A DNA stretch of 64,000 nt, from positions 434,001-498,000 of the forward strand of contig CAJVGD010000019.1 in the NCBI GenBank assembly GCA_910890315.1, given 5' to 3'. Source of the DNA: Serendipita indica DSM 11827 (Eukaryota > Basidiomycota > Agaricomycetes > Sebacinales > Serendipitaceae). Every line of letters starts with the position of its first letter. Within the stretch, counting starts at the first letter, position 1. The notes under the pieces are model-generated. The model was not told the origin of the DNA. It did not search any database and saw nothing but the letters and a program-made list of their open reading frames with translations. Shown here piece after piece: positions 31,861 to 44,274 of the stretch. The position numbers and the translations under genes were made by a program.

Positions 31861-34789
31861 CTACCGTTGCGGTACCAGCGCGTCTTCACTATCTTCATCC
31901 TCCTCTTCACTATCTTCTTCCTCATCAGTCTCTTCTTCACTCTCCTCCTCTTCCTCGCTTGCTTCTGGCTGAGACCTCGCTACTGTTGCTGCAGCGCGAG
32001 CCGCGACTGGCCTCGCCTCTGTTTCATCAGCGTAGAATGAATCAAGATCTTTCCATTTCGATGTGGATCCCGACGGTGTATTCGTTCCCGAAGGAGCCAA
32101 CGATCCCGTTGGCACCGGTGAGACTCCGCCCATAGGCGAATTCCCAAAGCCTTGCATCGTAGTCCTTTTTTCGATTGGGACAGAGTATGCGGCCAGGGGA
32201 GGAGCCTGCTTATCTTCCTGCGAAAAGGTGAGTATCCTTGATTCTCTCTCATTCTGAAGCGTACCGGAGAATCTCGTAGCGAACCTTCTGTCCCTTTTTC
32301 CTCCCAGGGTGGGAGGACCCAAGACGAGGACATCATCTTTCCTGTAACAAGTGCCATTGATCCTAGCGTCATGGTAGGATCTGTAGGCAAGATCAGTGAA
32401 GGAACAGTGGCGCTAGTGCATCTCGCTCACCGATTGGGTCCTCTTCCTCTTCAGAAGGAACCTTGCCTCGGAATAGAATCATTTGAACTTGTGGAGCTCG
32501 AAGAGTGATGACTCCGCGACCAGCCTCTTCGCTACCATCCTCCTCAGCTACCCCATTGCTTTGCATCATTTCACTTCGCAAAACTGGCGAAATATCTGAG
32601 AGTAGTGTGGACAGCATTCTACCACGATCTCTCACGTCGTAGTCTTCGTCAAACCTCGCCAGGTTGAGACAATAAAGGGTCATTTTGCCTATCACGTCGG
32701 TTTCAGGAGACAACGAGAGTAATTTGGCGGAGAGGGTCATCGTTTGTAGCTTGACGACTTTGTACTGGGCTGATATCAGGTATCCTTTCCTCTGGGCCAA
32801 AAGACGAACTTACGTCCTTTGTAAAAGACTTCAATGCTCGACGAAGTACGTCCGGCGCCCAGTTTTCGATTCCTGGAATGGTCACCGATTCACTCGTAGT
32901 ACGAGCGTATTGACCAACAAGCCATATTACACACGCCTTTGCCCGCGGATGCTTGACATCGTCAAACTGGGAGGCGAGAGATGCAATGATCTCGCTTGGG
33001 CTCTGTATTGATGCTATTCCTTCAACAATAGTAGTTCCAGAAGTCGTGGAGTTGAGTTGGACAAGGTCCTTGAGGACGCGCACGGCGCCGCTACCTACTG
33101 CATCTAAATGAACGTCAATAGAGTGCAGAGGATGTCTGAAACGGATTTACCATGGCTATCTTTCATGAGCGAGATGAGAACATTTATGCATCTCGAAGTA
33201 TATTCTGGGAGGAGTCGTGCACATGTTCCAATGGCGTTGACAGCCGCCGCTGCCACTGAATCATCACGGTCCTTCACATACTCCTAAGGAGAATTCAGTC
33301 GAATGCTTCGTACAAAGGGGATACTCACGCCGAACTCGCCCAGGAGCGCTCCAGCATTTTCAGATTTCATGATTTTCACGAGGTTTTGAGCTTGGCAAGT
33401 TTGGTAGATGTCGCGTCTGATGAGCGTAGGAGAAGTCTGCTGTAGTGCGGTGCCATTAGGTTCTAACGTAAATTCAGTCAGAGATACAGCGGAAAATAGC
33501 TGACCTACGGGTGATGCGCGAGAAATGAGGTAGAGCTCTTCTACGACGACACGTTCCACTTCGGGAGATGTATGCAGTAGTTTGAGGAGAGGAGAGACCG
33601 CCTTTGTGGTTTGTGAAGGTGGAGCAAGGTAATAGATTCCTCGACTGGCAGCCATTACAACCTAAGCGGAGCTCAGTGCCCATTGAAGTATATGTGGTGC
33701 AGACCTACAGCTGCATTCCTACTCAGAAGGAGAGGTTCAACGCCAGTAAGGAGTAATTGCAAGTCCGGATCAACAGTTTCAACAACCGAATTACTCTACC
33801 GCAGAGATAAGTCACTATCATCAAGTTGATTACTACTCACGTAGTCTTCACGAACTATCGGCTGTGGCAACATCCGACGAGCATAACGAACCAACAAATT
33901 GACAATGGTAACCTGTCCCCATTCATCTGCATCTGGTAGGAGCCTGCAGAGTCGCCGATAATGTGGATGTAAAAGATCCAGTCGCTCCGGACAGACGGCA
34001 TTAAATGCCACCAGCACGGTTCCAATGGCCAGAGGGGAACGCTCGTTGAGCAAAGAAATGAGTATAGTCATGAGCTCCCGACGCTGCGAGTCATCTAGGC
34101 TGCAAATATGAAGTTTGCGTCCAGTGGTTTAGGATGAGGCCTTACACACCTCAGGCACTTTGGAATTGCCAATGCTGCCGTCTTTCTGACATACGGACTG
34201 ACGTCTGACGCACACTTTTTGATAGCAAGCACGACAATAGACCCAATCATAGAAACCCGAATCCCAGACAGCACTCGAAGCGCCATGGCTCGGATAAGTG
34301 GATTACTATCTGTGAGATCCTTCTGAAATGTGTTCTTTTTGAGTGGTAAGCGTTTGGAAGAATGTAAAGCAGACTCGACGAACAATGCTGAGCAAAGCTA
34401 GGTCGGGCTCTGATTCTGCATAGCGCAAGATGTAGATGTAGACCAGTTTCCTGACTTCAAGGTTGTGCGATGCAACATTCTTGACGACTTGGGCAAAGAA
34501 CTCGGATACATTTCGACCTTTTGAGATCATCTTGTCCGGTCAACGACGCTTCGTGGGCCAAATCAAGATTATATACCGCAATAAGCCGTCTGAGCGCATC
34601 AATCTTTTCTCTATCACTCGTCGAGTCGAGCTGCTTGCGGACATCGGTGAGTCTGTCGTCTGGACTGTCAAACAGAGCCGCAGTACTCGATCCAAAGTCT
34701 CGAGTGAGATGCTCTGAGAGTGATTCCTGTATCCTCATCCCCAGCCTTGCTGCATTTTCCTGGAAAGCATTGACGGGCAGAGTGGCCAT
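31861..34789 (-). CDS. AP3B: AP-3 adaptor complex beta subunit
   Basis: AP-3 beta is a large subunit of the coat adaptor that sorts cargo from Golgi or endosomes to the vacuole. Start [20 protein letters not shown] at 34789. The alpha-solenoid trunk includes [66 protein letters not shown] and [17 protein letters not shown], all close to adaptin beta sequences. Later blocks are [29 protein letters not shown] and [18 protein letters not shown]. The C-terminus is a very acidic Ser/Glu tract ([19 protein letters not shown]) ending DALVPQR. An acidic Ser-rich hinge is typical of AP-3 beta; no appended ear domain is visible. About ten introns. Confidence 0.88.
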
Positions 34790-35110
34790 GAGTCGTCGTT
34801 GGCGTCAAGCCTCTCTTAGACCTTTCCTTGACTGCGTTATCGCCGTTCATCAAAGTAGACGTTACAGAATTCTAGAAGTTTGCCAGACTTTCTCTTCTTT
34901 GCATCCCTTTTCTCCCAGTGCCCAACGATTCCGAAATGGGACCGTGATTGGGCACTGACGCCGGCGCGCTTGAAGTTCAATAGATGACCGCTGTTCATCC
35001 AAAAGGTATTATAGGCACCGTATGGCACTTGGCACCACTTTCACACCCCCGTCTCCACTCAGCCTCAAACCTTGGTCTCCTCCCTTGCCAGTGACTTTGG
35101 CCGTTCGGAC
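34790..35110. other. Divergent intergenic region
   Basis: This 321 bp stretch lies between the AP-3 beta start and the secreted protein start. It presumably holds both promoters. No coding exon is visible. Confidence 0.5.
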
Positions 35111-36304
35111 ATGCTCTCCTCGTTACAATTCGCTGTTCTATCCCTGCTACTCGCCGTTTCATTTCTCGAGCTTGCAAGAGGGGCTATTCCGGTTCAAGGC
35201 GGCGATTTTTATCTTCCAGGGCGAGGTCCAAGCGGCGCAGTCAAAGAAGCAAAGCGAACTGGTCACAATCTAAGCTCTCGAGCTCCTGGAGATGATCCCC
35301 AGTCGTCTTTGAGTACGACAGCATATATGACGCTCACCCACGGCCTAACGTTCACACAGCGCTCAACGAGACACAAGTGCAGCAAGCCCTTACGAACAGC
35401 GGTCTCAACGCCAGTGACCCTGCCTTGACAGCATCTCTCACGTCGGAGAACAATTTGTGCGCATTCCTGCGCTCACTGCGAGATGGGTGACTGATAGCTC
35501 ACTTAGTATCAACTTTTGTATGACCCAAGATGTCGCCCTGACCAATGGCGCCCAGAATGCGAACGGGTCCTGCAATCCGACACCGGTGGGTCTCACCTCC
35601 CGTTTCTATTCATTAGTCCCGCGCTTAATGATCCCGGCGCGCAGATGGGCCGTCTACTTGCTCGGAACAAAATGCCCTCTTCAAAGTTCAAGTACCCAAA
35701 AAACGGGTCCCTGCTAATTGCAAACACCACGTTTACCGTCCAGCTGACCGTTCGTAATTTTGAGGTTCGTTATTGAGTTTTGCATATGGTCCCTCACTAA
35801 TCCTTTGAGAAGACTGGCTTGTATTCCAATGCGGAGACCAACTTTTTCTCAGCGCCACAGACAACCAATGCTGATGGATTCCTGCGGGGACATAGCCATA
35901 TCGTTATCGAAAAAGTCGCTTCCTACACCTCTGAGGAGCCCTTGGACCCTTCTGTTTTTACCTTCTTCAAAGCAATGAACGCCGAGGCCGATAACAATGT
36001 TCTATCGGTCACCGTCACGAATGGCCTACAACCCGGCGTGTACAGACTGGCATCCGTACGTTATCCACACGTTCATCTTCAAATTTCGCTCATTTTCATA
36101 TCAGATCAGTACGGCCATTAATCATCAGCCTGTCCTGATAGGGGTTGCCCGTACGTCCATACCCATCTCCAGGCGCTCATCTCACATGAATTTGAAGAGC
36201 ATGGTCATGTCGATGATATGGTTTACTTCCGTGTCGCTTCGGGGGTGAGTATAGTGTACTGAGTATAGTGCCTGGCTGATCGCTCTTAGGTTGTTCTGCA
36301 ATAA
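35111..36304 (+). CDS. Secreted conserved basidiomycete protein
   Basis: Start MLSSLQFAVLSLLLAVSFLE at 35111 is a clear signal peptide, probably cleaved after ARG or ARGAIP. Exons then give VQQALTNSGLNASDPALTAS, INFCMTQDVALTNGAQNANG, YPKNGSLLIANTTFTVQLTV, NFFSAPQTTNADGFLRGHSH, VFTFFKAMNAEADNNVLSV and PVLIGVAQHGHVDDMVYFRV. The last intron leads to a short exon VVLQ and a stop at 36302-36304. I recall proteins of this layout in many Agaricomycetes, sometimes mislabelled as ribosomal, but know no function. Conserved His residues (GHSH, HQPV, HGHVDD) could bind metal; this is speculative. Confidence 0.72.
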
Positions 36305-36408
36305 TTTCGGCTCATACATTGTTCGTTCCATTCTTTACTTCCGAGTTACACTCGTTAGACTCCCAGGAGATTATGTAAAGCATAATGATGTAAATATACA
36401 CGATCGAG

Positions 36409-37457
36409 TTACTTGATAAACTTGTGCATGAATTTTCTGCAACCCCATTAGTCGGAATTATGATCAGAAAGCAACGCGTACCGATGAAATTCTGTCCGTA
36501 GGAGGTCGTTGACAAACTGGCCGCTCGGTTTATCGCTTTGGCCGTTGGCTTGGTTTTTAAAGATGAGGTCTATCAAAGAGAATGAACAAGAGATATGAAC
36601 AGATATGGAGAGGAATTGACCATCGTCCCAACGTTTCTTGACTGCAAAGGAGCCACTGGCTGATGATGAGCCTCCTTTACCGAGAGCGGCTTGCAAATTC
36701 AGGAGAGGGTTGGCTGTAGCGATCTGCTCCTCTCTTTCGGCATCATGAGCAGCTTGTGCGGCTTGCTCCTGTGATGGCTTGTCAAAATTAGATCGGATAT
36801 CTCGAAATTGGACAAACCTTGCGAGCTTGCTCTTCAGCTCTTTCTCTCCTAATCTTCTCTAGTTCTCGAAGTAGTTCAGCAGACTCGTCCTCGTCTTCTT
36901 CGTCGGAATCTTCATCCTCGTCACTATTGCCAACGAGCGTTAGCGAGACACGCCGTCGTAAAAAGAAGCATACATACCTGCTTTCTCCAGATGCGTCAGC
37001 GTTCTTTGCAGCTCCAGGCTTTTCGCTCTCCTCATCGTCTTCATCGTCGTCTTTGTCGAGCGCAATAGCTTCTAGAAGCTTGCGTCGTTTGACTTCTTCC
37101 GGGTTTCTGTCCTCAACATCTGCCAGTAGCTTTGGTTGGTCGTCTTCATCCATCGCCGTATCGTCGACATGTCCAGCAGCCTTGCGTTTCCTCGCGCGCG
37201 CCTCTGCCTCTGCTTTTTCAAGCTGGGCTTTCAAGTCGCGTTTCTCAATCTCGTTGCTTCCTCCTTGACCGGGCTGGCGAAACTTTAGCTTTGTATGCGA
37301 CGCAACATCGCGTGTGGAGAATTGTCTTGAGCCGCCTTTGACCTACAATTTATTTGCAACCAAAGCGAGTCAGCCAATGTCCATTTCTCTCCTTGATTAT
37401 GACACTGACCTCCTTTCCAATGGCTGGATTCCACGTCGGTCGGTGTGCGGTGGACAT
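36409..37457 (-). CDS. CWC15: Spliceosome component CWC15/Cwf15
   Basis: CWC15 is a small disordered component of the Prp19-associated (NTC) spliceosome that contacts the active-site RNA core. Start MSTAHRPTWNPAIGKE at 37457 matches the family N-terminus, then an intron and VKGGSRQFSTRDVASHTKLK follow (family S-RDL-SHTK). The middle is charged with long Asp/Glu tracts (DEDEDSDEEDEDE). Then come LLRELEKIRRERAEEQARK, NPLLNL, FAVKKRWDDD, LIFKNQA and FVNDLLRTEFHR, and after a 46 bp intron KFMHKFIK with a stop at 36409-36411. All family blocks are present. Its ATG lies 28 bp from the ATG of the XPF gene on the other strand. Confidence 0.9.
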
Positions 37458-37485
37458 GGCGGAATTCAAGGCTTTGCCACTGACC
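37458..37485. promoter_or_regulatory. 28-bp gap between divergent CWC15 and XPF starts
   Basis: The two ATG codons are separated by 28 bp only. Core promoter and 5' UTR of each gene must therefore overlap the other gene's transcribed or coding DNA, unless one start lies further in. Both N-termini match their families well, which supports these starts. Confidence 0.55.
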
Positions 37486-40400
37486 ATGTCTACGACTGGC
37501 CTCCTTCCGTACCAAAATGCCATTCTCTCCGTCACATATAGCCAAGATTCGTCAGATTTGGTAATTATGGCCCGTGGTTTGGGCATGCGTAAGATTATCT
37601 GCACTTTGTTGCAAACCTGGGCAAGCCCATCGTGTCTCGTCTTGCTTGTCGGCGCTACATCTGCAGAGGAAGCGGGTTTGGGTGAAGAGCTGAGCGTCAT
37701 GGGGTACCGCGACCCAGGACTGCGCTTGGTCACGTTTGAAATGGATCGAGCAGAGAGGTGAATGCGCTATCAACACTCCAGGTCGATGGATTGTCTCACT
37801 CCCATGCAAGGCGAAACTTGTATCGTCAGGGCGGTCTCATTTCCGTCACCTCTCGCATCCTAGTCGTCGACATGCTCTTGGAGGATATTCCCATTGATTT
37901 TATTGGTGGAATGGTGGTACTCCACGCAGAAAAGTGAGCTTGATGTTCGGTGTCACATCCTATTCTTACCTCGACCAGAGTTTCGCCACAATCGACAGAG
38001 GCCTTTATCATTCGTTTATACCGACAGAAGAACAGCAAAGGATTTATCAAAGCTTTCACGGATGAGCCAGAAAACCTCACTGTAGGCTTTTCACCACTCA
38101 AGGATGTGATGAAGGAGTTGCAGCTCCGTAATGTGCACATCTTTCCGAGGTATATACGCCGTATACCTCTTTCACATCTACTCAATCTCATAGATTTCAT
38201 GAAGACGTGAAACGATCCCTCACAAGACGAAAAGCAGACGTCATCCAACTTGCCGTCCCTATGACACCGAACATGAAGGACATTCATGGGGCAATCATTC
38301 AATGCATTGTAGCCACGCTCTCAGACCTAAAACGCAGTAATACAGAAGTAGGTGCTATCTCATCTCACGCGTCTTAAATCTGACCAAATGGAAGCTCAAC
38401 CTCGACGACTTGGATGTCCAAAGTGCCTACTTCCGCAACTTTGACCTGATCGCTCGAAAGCAACTCAATTCTGTCTGGCATAGAGTTGGTTTCAGAACGA
38501 AGCAGCTCGTGGGCGATCTTGCCACCCTTCGACGATTACTGATGTGAGATAGCTTTCTTGGGTCGATTGGTGCTGACATGTCTGCAGCTATCTTCTGTCT
38601 TATGACCCCATCTCTTTTCAAACATATATAGAAACTATAATCGCATCCAACTCTACGACGGCATCTGGTCGACCCTATCATGATCGAAGTGCATGGCTTT
38701 CGTCTGATCCAGCGCACATTATCTTTCAAGCTGCCCGTCGACGTTGCTTTGTCTCGACAAAAGCCAAAACACCGAATCAGCCTAGTCGTGACGATGCTTG
38801 GGATGTTTTGGACGAAGTTGATGGCACCATCGGCGCCCCGGTGCGTCCTAAATGGCTTCCCGACAATATAGAGCCTGTGCTGGAGGAGCTTCCTAAGTGG
38901 GAGTATCTATCAGAGATTCTTACTGAAATCGAGGATCTATCGATGAGACACCCAATACCTCAAGGTAACTTTGATAATTACTTCGACCGAGCTCATATAA
39001 ATAATAGAGAATCCTGGATCAAATGCCGTACTGATCATGTGCTCTTCGGAGCGCACATGCACCGAAATCAGAGAATACCTCTCAACGATAAACCCACTGG
39101 CCGAGCCAGGCACGAAAGGTCGAAAGTTTATGGAAACGCGACTCCGCTCGTACTTATATTGGAAGGGTCGACTCGGTGGCTCAGGTCAGAAAGCTGGAAA
39201 TGATGGATCGGAGGCAGTCCAAAAAGAACCAGCTGCGGGTCAAGATGATGGTATTAGCGAAGCTCTGAAGAGGAAGAATGCTCGAATGAAAGAGCGACAA
39301 GCCAGTAGACGTCGAGTTCGTGGTGGCCCCGCAAACATGGTTGTGGAAGGGCGAACGCCGACTGAGCGTGCCATTGATCCAAATGCACGTAGCGGTGCCA
39401 TGGGTGGAGAGGGTGTTGTCAAAGAAGCCGATGAGCTGGCCCTATTGTAGGCGTCTTCTCAATTTGCTCGACCATAGCTGATATTGGTACAGTTTTGATG
39501 GACAAGACGAGACTACAAATACGGTATTTGTACCAGATGTGGGGCAGCTCACGCAAATGGCACTTGAAGCGGACGATTTTGACGAGCACTATGGACTTGT
39601 TCAACCAGAACAATTGATCATTGTGCGTTCGTACTCGGACGATACAGATGACAGGGTCCTTTCAGACTTGATGCCACGCTTTATCATTCTCTTCGAGCCC
39701 AACCTGCAGTTCGTCCGACGCATCGAGGTCTACAAGGCATCTAATCCAGGTCTGACGGTGCGCGTATATATCCAAGTGTGGGACACCAGTGCGGAGGAAG
39801 AGATGTACCTTGCAGAGATGAGGAGGGAGAAGGAAGCGTTTGAGCATCTCATTCGGGAACGGGCTGTCAGTCCCTCTTGATATTATTGTGCAGTCAACTC
39901 ACACTTAGTCCAGAGCATGGTCCTGGTGATCCAAGAAAGGCCGAGTGATGCACAAGCACGGACGAACTCTATGATTCGAACAATCAGCACCCGAAATGCG
40001 GGGGGCAAAACTCTTGAAACCGGACGTCCTCTGGTACACCTGGTGCTCATGGGTATGACCCGCACTCACTCGAAAATAGGTTGTTGTGGATATGAGAGAA
40101 TTCCGATCCTCCTTGCCGGGACTGTTACATGTCGGGGGGCTAGACATTCACCCAATCACTCTGACAGTTGGCGACTATGTATTGACCCCAGATATGGTCG
40201 TTGAGAGGAAGAGTATACCCGATCTTATTGCCAGCTTTAATAGTGGTCGATTGTGAGTGCGTTCTTTTCCCGGTACCCTATGTTCATCACTGGCCAGATA
40301 CACACAATGCGAGATGATGTCGACTCACTATAAAGAGCCACTATTGTTGATAGAATTCGAGCAAGACAAGTCGTTTGCCTTTCAGGTGTGCTCCCACCTT

Positions 40401-40900
40401 ATCCCTGTCATCTCCGTGCTAAGACGTCCTAGACCCTTATGAATGCCAAAAGTGGAGCCCAGTCTACTGGGAAGTACAATTCGAAGAAGCCAGGTACTGG
40501 AGTCCCAGATGCCGATCAGATGGAGGGCGCGAACATACAATCGAAGCTGGTGCTGCTCACGTTGACCTTTCCCCGCCTTCGAATAATCTGGTCCTCGTCA
40601 CCGTACGCCACTGCAGAAATATTTGCCGACCTAAAGAACAACAATAAAGAACCCGACCCGAAGAGAGCCGCAAGCATTGGTGCAGAGGAAGAAGGACTAG
40701 ACTCTGCGGGTGTCAACGTTGCTGCTGAGGAGCTCTTAAGAGCACTTCCAGGTATCACGGCGAGAAACGTTCGTCATGTGATGAGTATGGTTGGGAGCGT
40801 TCGTGAGCTGTGCGAGTTGGATTTAGCTGGCGTACGAGCAATATTGGGCATTGAAGCTGGTAAAACCTTGTACGAATTTCTACATCGTGGATCCAAGTAG
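37486..40900 (+). CDS. RAD1: XPF/Rad1 structure-specific endonuclease subunit
   Basis: XPF (Rad1) pairs with ERCC1 (Rad10) to cut on the 5' side of bubbles and flaps in nucleotide excision and crosslink repair. Start [20 protein letters not shown] at 37486. The N-terminal degenerate helicase region includes [34 protein letters not shown] and [18 protein letters not shown]. The C-terminal nuclease has [19 protein letters not shown] and the signature [19 protein letters not shown], so the ERKxxxD metal site is intact. Next comes [20 protein letters not shown]. The tail is a tandem helix-hairpin-helix ([20 protein letters not shown]) ending YEFLHRGSK at 40900. Full-length with many short introns. 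Downstream, the FHIP gene starts after 71 bp. Confidence 0.9.
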
Positions 40901-40971
40901 GTCAGTTATTGGGCGCTGTTATTGTAACCTAGACTTGGATCTTTCCACTCCGGGCAATTTAGCCTTGACAA

Positions 40972-43900
40972 ATGAACTACTTCGCAACATTATTATCTAA
41001 TCAACCGCAAATAAAATCCAATCAAGATCCGTTAGGGGATTTCAACCGTTCATGGCTGATCATCAAAGTTGTCAAGCTCTCTGCGCTAGGATCTCCAACT
41101 TACAGACTCTTAGAGCACACTACAACATCCTGATGAAAGACAATTGTCTCGTGGTATCAATGCAACTGATGTTCCTGCGAGGCTACGTGCTCTGGGAGAT
41201 GCACTGGTTCATGAAGCCGCTATTCCAGAGTATGAAGGGTAAGTGCGGGCTCATAAAGTTAATTATGACATCTTATCTCCCTCAAAGAGGCACAGGTCCA
41301 TGCATGGAATACCTTCTCAAAAACGGTCAGTCAATCGGGTCGTTGAATAAACTTTAACTGATAGCATACAGATGTTCTAGGGACGTTGGTTCGTCTCAGT
41401 GAACCAGACCGGCCTGCCGGAGTCCTTGCAGAGGTTCTGCGAACCGTATCGAATATGGTTGTCCTGCTGGACGAGCAATTCTTGATCCATTCGGCTGTCC
41501 ACAAAGCAATCATACGTCTCCTTCGAGCGTGTACTGGTGACGAATTCCAAGACAAAGTTGATGGCAAGAATCGAGTGGTTGGTGCAGCCGCAGAGGTCTT
41601 GCGAGCACCCCCTTCCGACTATGAGTTGGATCGTGAGCTATACCGTCCATAAAAGCCTGGGTCTAACGCATGTCTTAGTGGTAGATCTTTTATGCGTGCT
41701 TTGTAGCCGTATTCGCACCTACCGGCAATTGCTGTTGATCTTCTTCCACGACAAGAATTGGTTTCCATCCAACCTTACAACTCAGGATGAGGAGAACAAA
41801 GACTTGGATGAGGATGAAGAAGAGGAAGAAGATGCCTCTCCGTCGCCAGTCGACTCCAATTCTACAATCACCTCCGTGCCTTCACCAAAGAAACCGGAAT
41901 ACGAATTTCTTCTCTTCAACTACCTTCTTCGCTATGTTCATCGAGAAGGCCGTATCGGCGACTTTGCTAGAGCGGGAGTACTCTTTCTAATGGATGTCGC
42001 TATGGGTGCCCCATCGGGAGACTCAAGGCAGCTGCAGGAAGTGGATGAAGGTGACCAGCGTAGATCTGTCGCCGATCCTATTGGAGATGCTTCATTAGCT
42101 CTCGCAGAGTATGTCCTTGACGGGGACTTTGCTGACGTGCTTGGAGCGGGCTTGGTGGCCGTGTATTCTCTACTGCCATCAAAGCTGGAAGTGAGGAGGA
42201 CGGTACCTCTGATGAAAACGGAGGAGGTATGTCGCTTGGAGCAAGGCTCGAAGAGACACGACTGGAGAAAGATGAAGAGCTGGAAAAGGCAAGAACCTTC
42301 GGCCTGGAGTCGTCTGCGGATCCGACGTTCCAATCTCGACTGGATCATTTCCTAAAGATCATCGAATTTCTTCAAGACGTCTTTCGACGGACAGTCCAAC
42401 AAACTGCAGATAGACTGGAGGCTTGTGCTTTGGTTGGCGCCGCTATATCCACTTCGATCCTCCAGTCCATCAAGTCCATATTCCTGGAGAATGTCCTCTA
42501 TCCATCGATTTTGGAGTCTTCGGATACAGACGGAAGCGCTGTCGCCGTCGTGTCGTACATCGACATGATGTTGAAGACACTGCCGGATGGTCCCTTTGCG
42601 GAGCTTCTAATCGATTTCTTAATGAACGAGGATGAGTCTGAGGCACCCAAACCTTCTCCTCGCGTACCACCAAGTCGCAACCCTCGGGAAGCCAAATTGA
42701 GGAAACGGAAGAGTAGTGCGATGATGCTCCTTGAGCTCGACGCGCCAAAGGATAGGAGACAGTCAACATACTTTGCCTCACTGGGTCGTTTCACGCTGAA
42801 AGATCTCGTCTTCTCCAACTTGAGGTCACAAGCAGACGCGTCTTCTGCGGCCGTGCTACAGCTGCTACAAACTCTCCTTCAGCGCCATCCTCGTCTTACG
42901 ACAGATCGTCTCCTCTCAACCTTCGGTCCAGTAGAAGTAGTCAGAGGCGACGAACTGCCACCCTCGCCTCAGTCGGACGAAGAGACATTTACGTATCCGG
43001 GCTCAGGTACGGCCAATGATACTACTCGTATCATTATGCGGACAGAGACCACACTTTTCGCACATGAGCGCGAGCTAGGCCTTTATCTTAACCTCGTCTC
43101 GAGAGTAGATCCGACGTACGATGGTGATGACTTCAGCACTGGATACGACAATTACCTTCGAGATGCTCTTGAAGCGATTCAGATGCAGCAGGAGTTGATT
43201 ACTCCGCATGATGGGACTACCTCAATGCTGAAGTATCGCCTGAACGCCGACGACACGCTTCTCAGCCTACTGCTTCAATCTCTGAGAACTTTCTTTGCGC
43301 ATTCAGTGGAGTACAACGTTGCATTGACGGGCACTTTGGCGGCAATAGCCTCGTGCCCAACACGCTCGTTGGCTGGATGGATGACATTTGCTCCTCCACC
43401 ACAAGAAAAAGATATCAAGGAAGAAATAGACTCACTGGATCTTCAAGACGATGGAGACGACCGCTCTATCGACCTCAGGTTTGAGCAAGGAACGCTCACC
43501 ATCTCACAGGACCTTAGTATCTACGACGCCAAATCACCGATACTACATGATATCCTACGAAGCCTTGTCCTGCAAATCGACAGATATCGACATAAAGTCG
43601 ACGGGTTCGATGATTATCTCAAGGAGCGGCGACAAGGTCTCATGTTCTCCGAGAATCTTACCGATGCGCTCAACCTGTCTATCGAACTCGATGCGGACAG
43701 CTCGTTCTTTTCTACCATCAGAAATACGCTCTCGACTCCCAGCAAGCAATTGCCCGATACCGGAACAGCGACGCCACCTCAATCTCGCAGCTTTACCTCA
43801 CTTATCCCCTCATTCTTTACGCCCAAGAAAGAAAGGCCTTCTCCACTCGCGGCATCGCATTCATCGCCGGCAATGGACCGCTCAGCCTCGGACAAGGACA

Positions 43901-44217
43901 AGGAGATCAAATTAGCAGCCAGTCCATTTGGTCAACACTATAAGAAGACATGTAGTATATCTGTTCAACCCTTGTTGGTTGAGAACTCTCCAGAAGGATC
44001 GATTCCTCAGGAATCGGAGGAGAATGAGGAAGGTGGCGAGGCAGAAGACGTGTTCTCACCGCAGTGGAATGCAAGGCGGAGACAAACAGCTGTGCAGAGG
44101 ATCACACTCTCACAATTGTTGGATAATGTTGTGATCATGGAGGAGTTTATGAAGGAGTTATCTGCAATCATCCAAATGCGACGAAGCATTGGCATTGATT
44201 CGGTTCGCTATGTATAA
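40972..44217 (+). CDS. FHIP (RAI16/FAM160)-like subunit of the FTS-Hook complex
   Basis: FHIP proteins link Hook and FTS to early endosomes for dynein transport; the fungal homologue works in hyphal endosome movement. Start MNYFATLLSNQPQIKSNQDP at 40972. A 46 bp intron joins SWLIIK to STLQHPDERQLSRGINATDV. Then follow TGPCMEYLLKN, DVLGTLVRLSEPDRPAGVLA, MVVLLDEQFLIHSAVHKAI, VVDLLCVLCSRIRTYRQLLL and YEFLLFNYLLRYVHREGRIG, FARAGVLFLMDVAMGAPSG. These blocks are the RAI16-like domain. The final exon (about 42229-44217) is long, with helical segments and Ser-rich disordered parts, and ends SIGIDSVRYV. About 1,000 residues. The call rests on recalled family blocks. Rai1 starts 57 bp downstream. Confidence 0.82.
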
Positions 44218-44274
44218 TAATATTTGGCTAGTGATGTCCAGCTTGGAGTCGACCACGACTACTTTGTACCCTGA

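Noticed and set aside
36819-37268. Plus-strand Ser-rich frame opposite CWC15
   Set aside because: It is the mirror of the Asp/Glu tracts in CWC15, which has clear family blocks on the minus strand.
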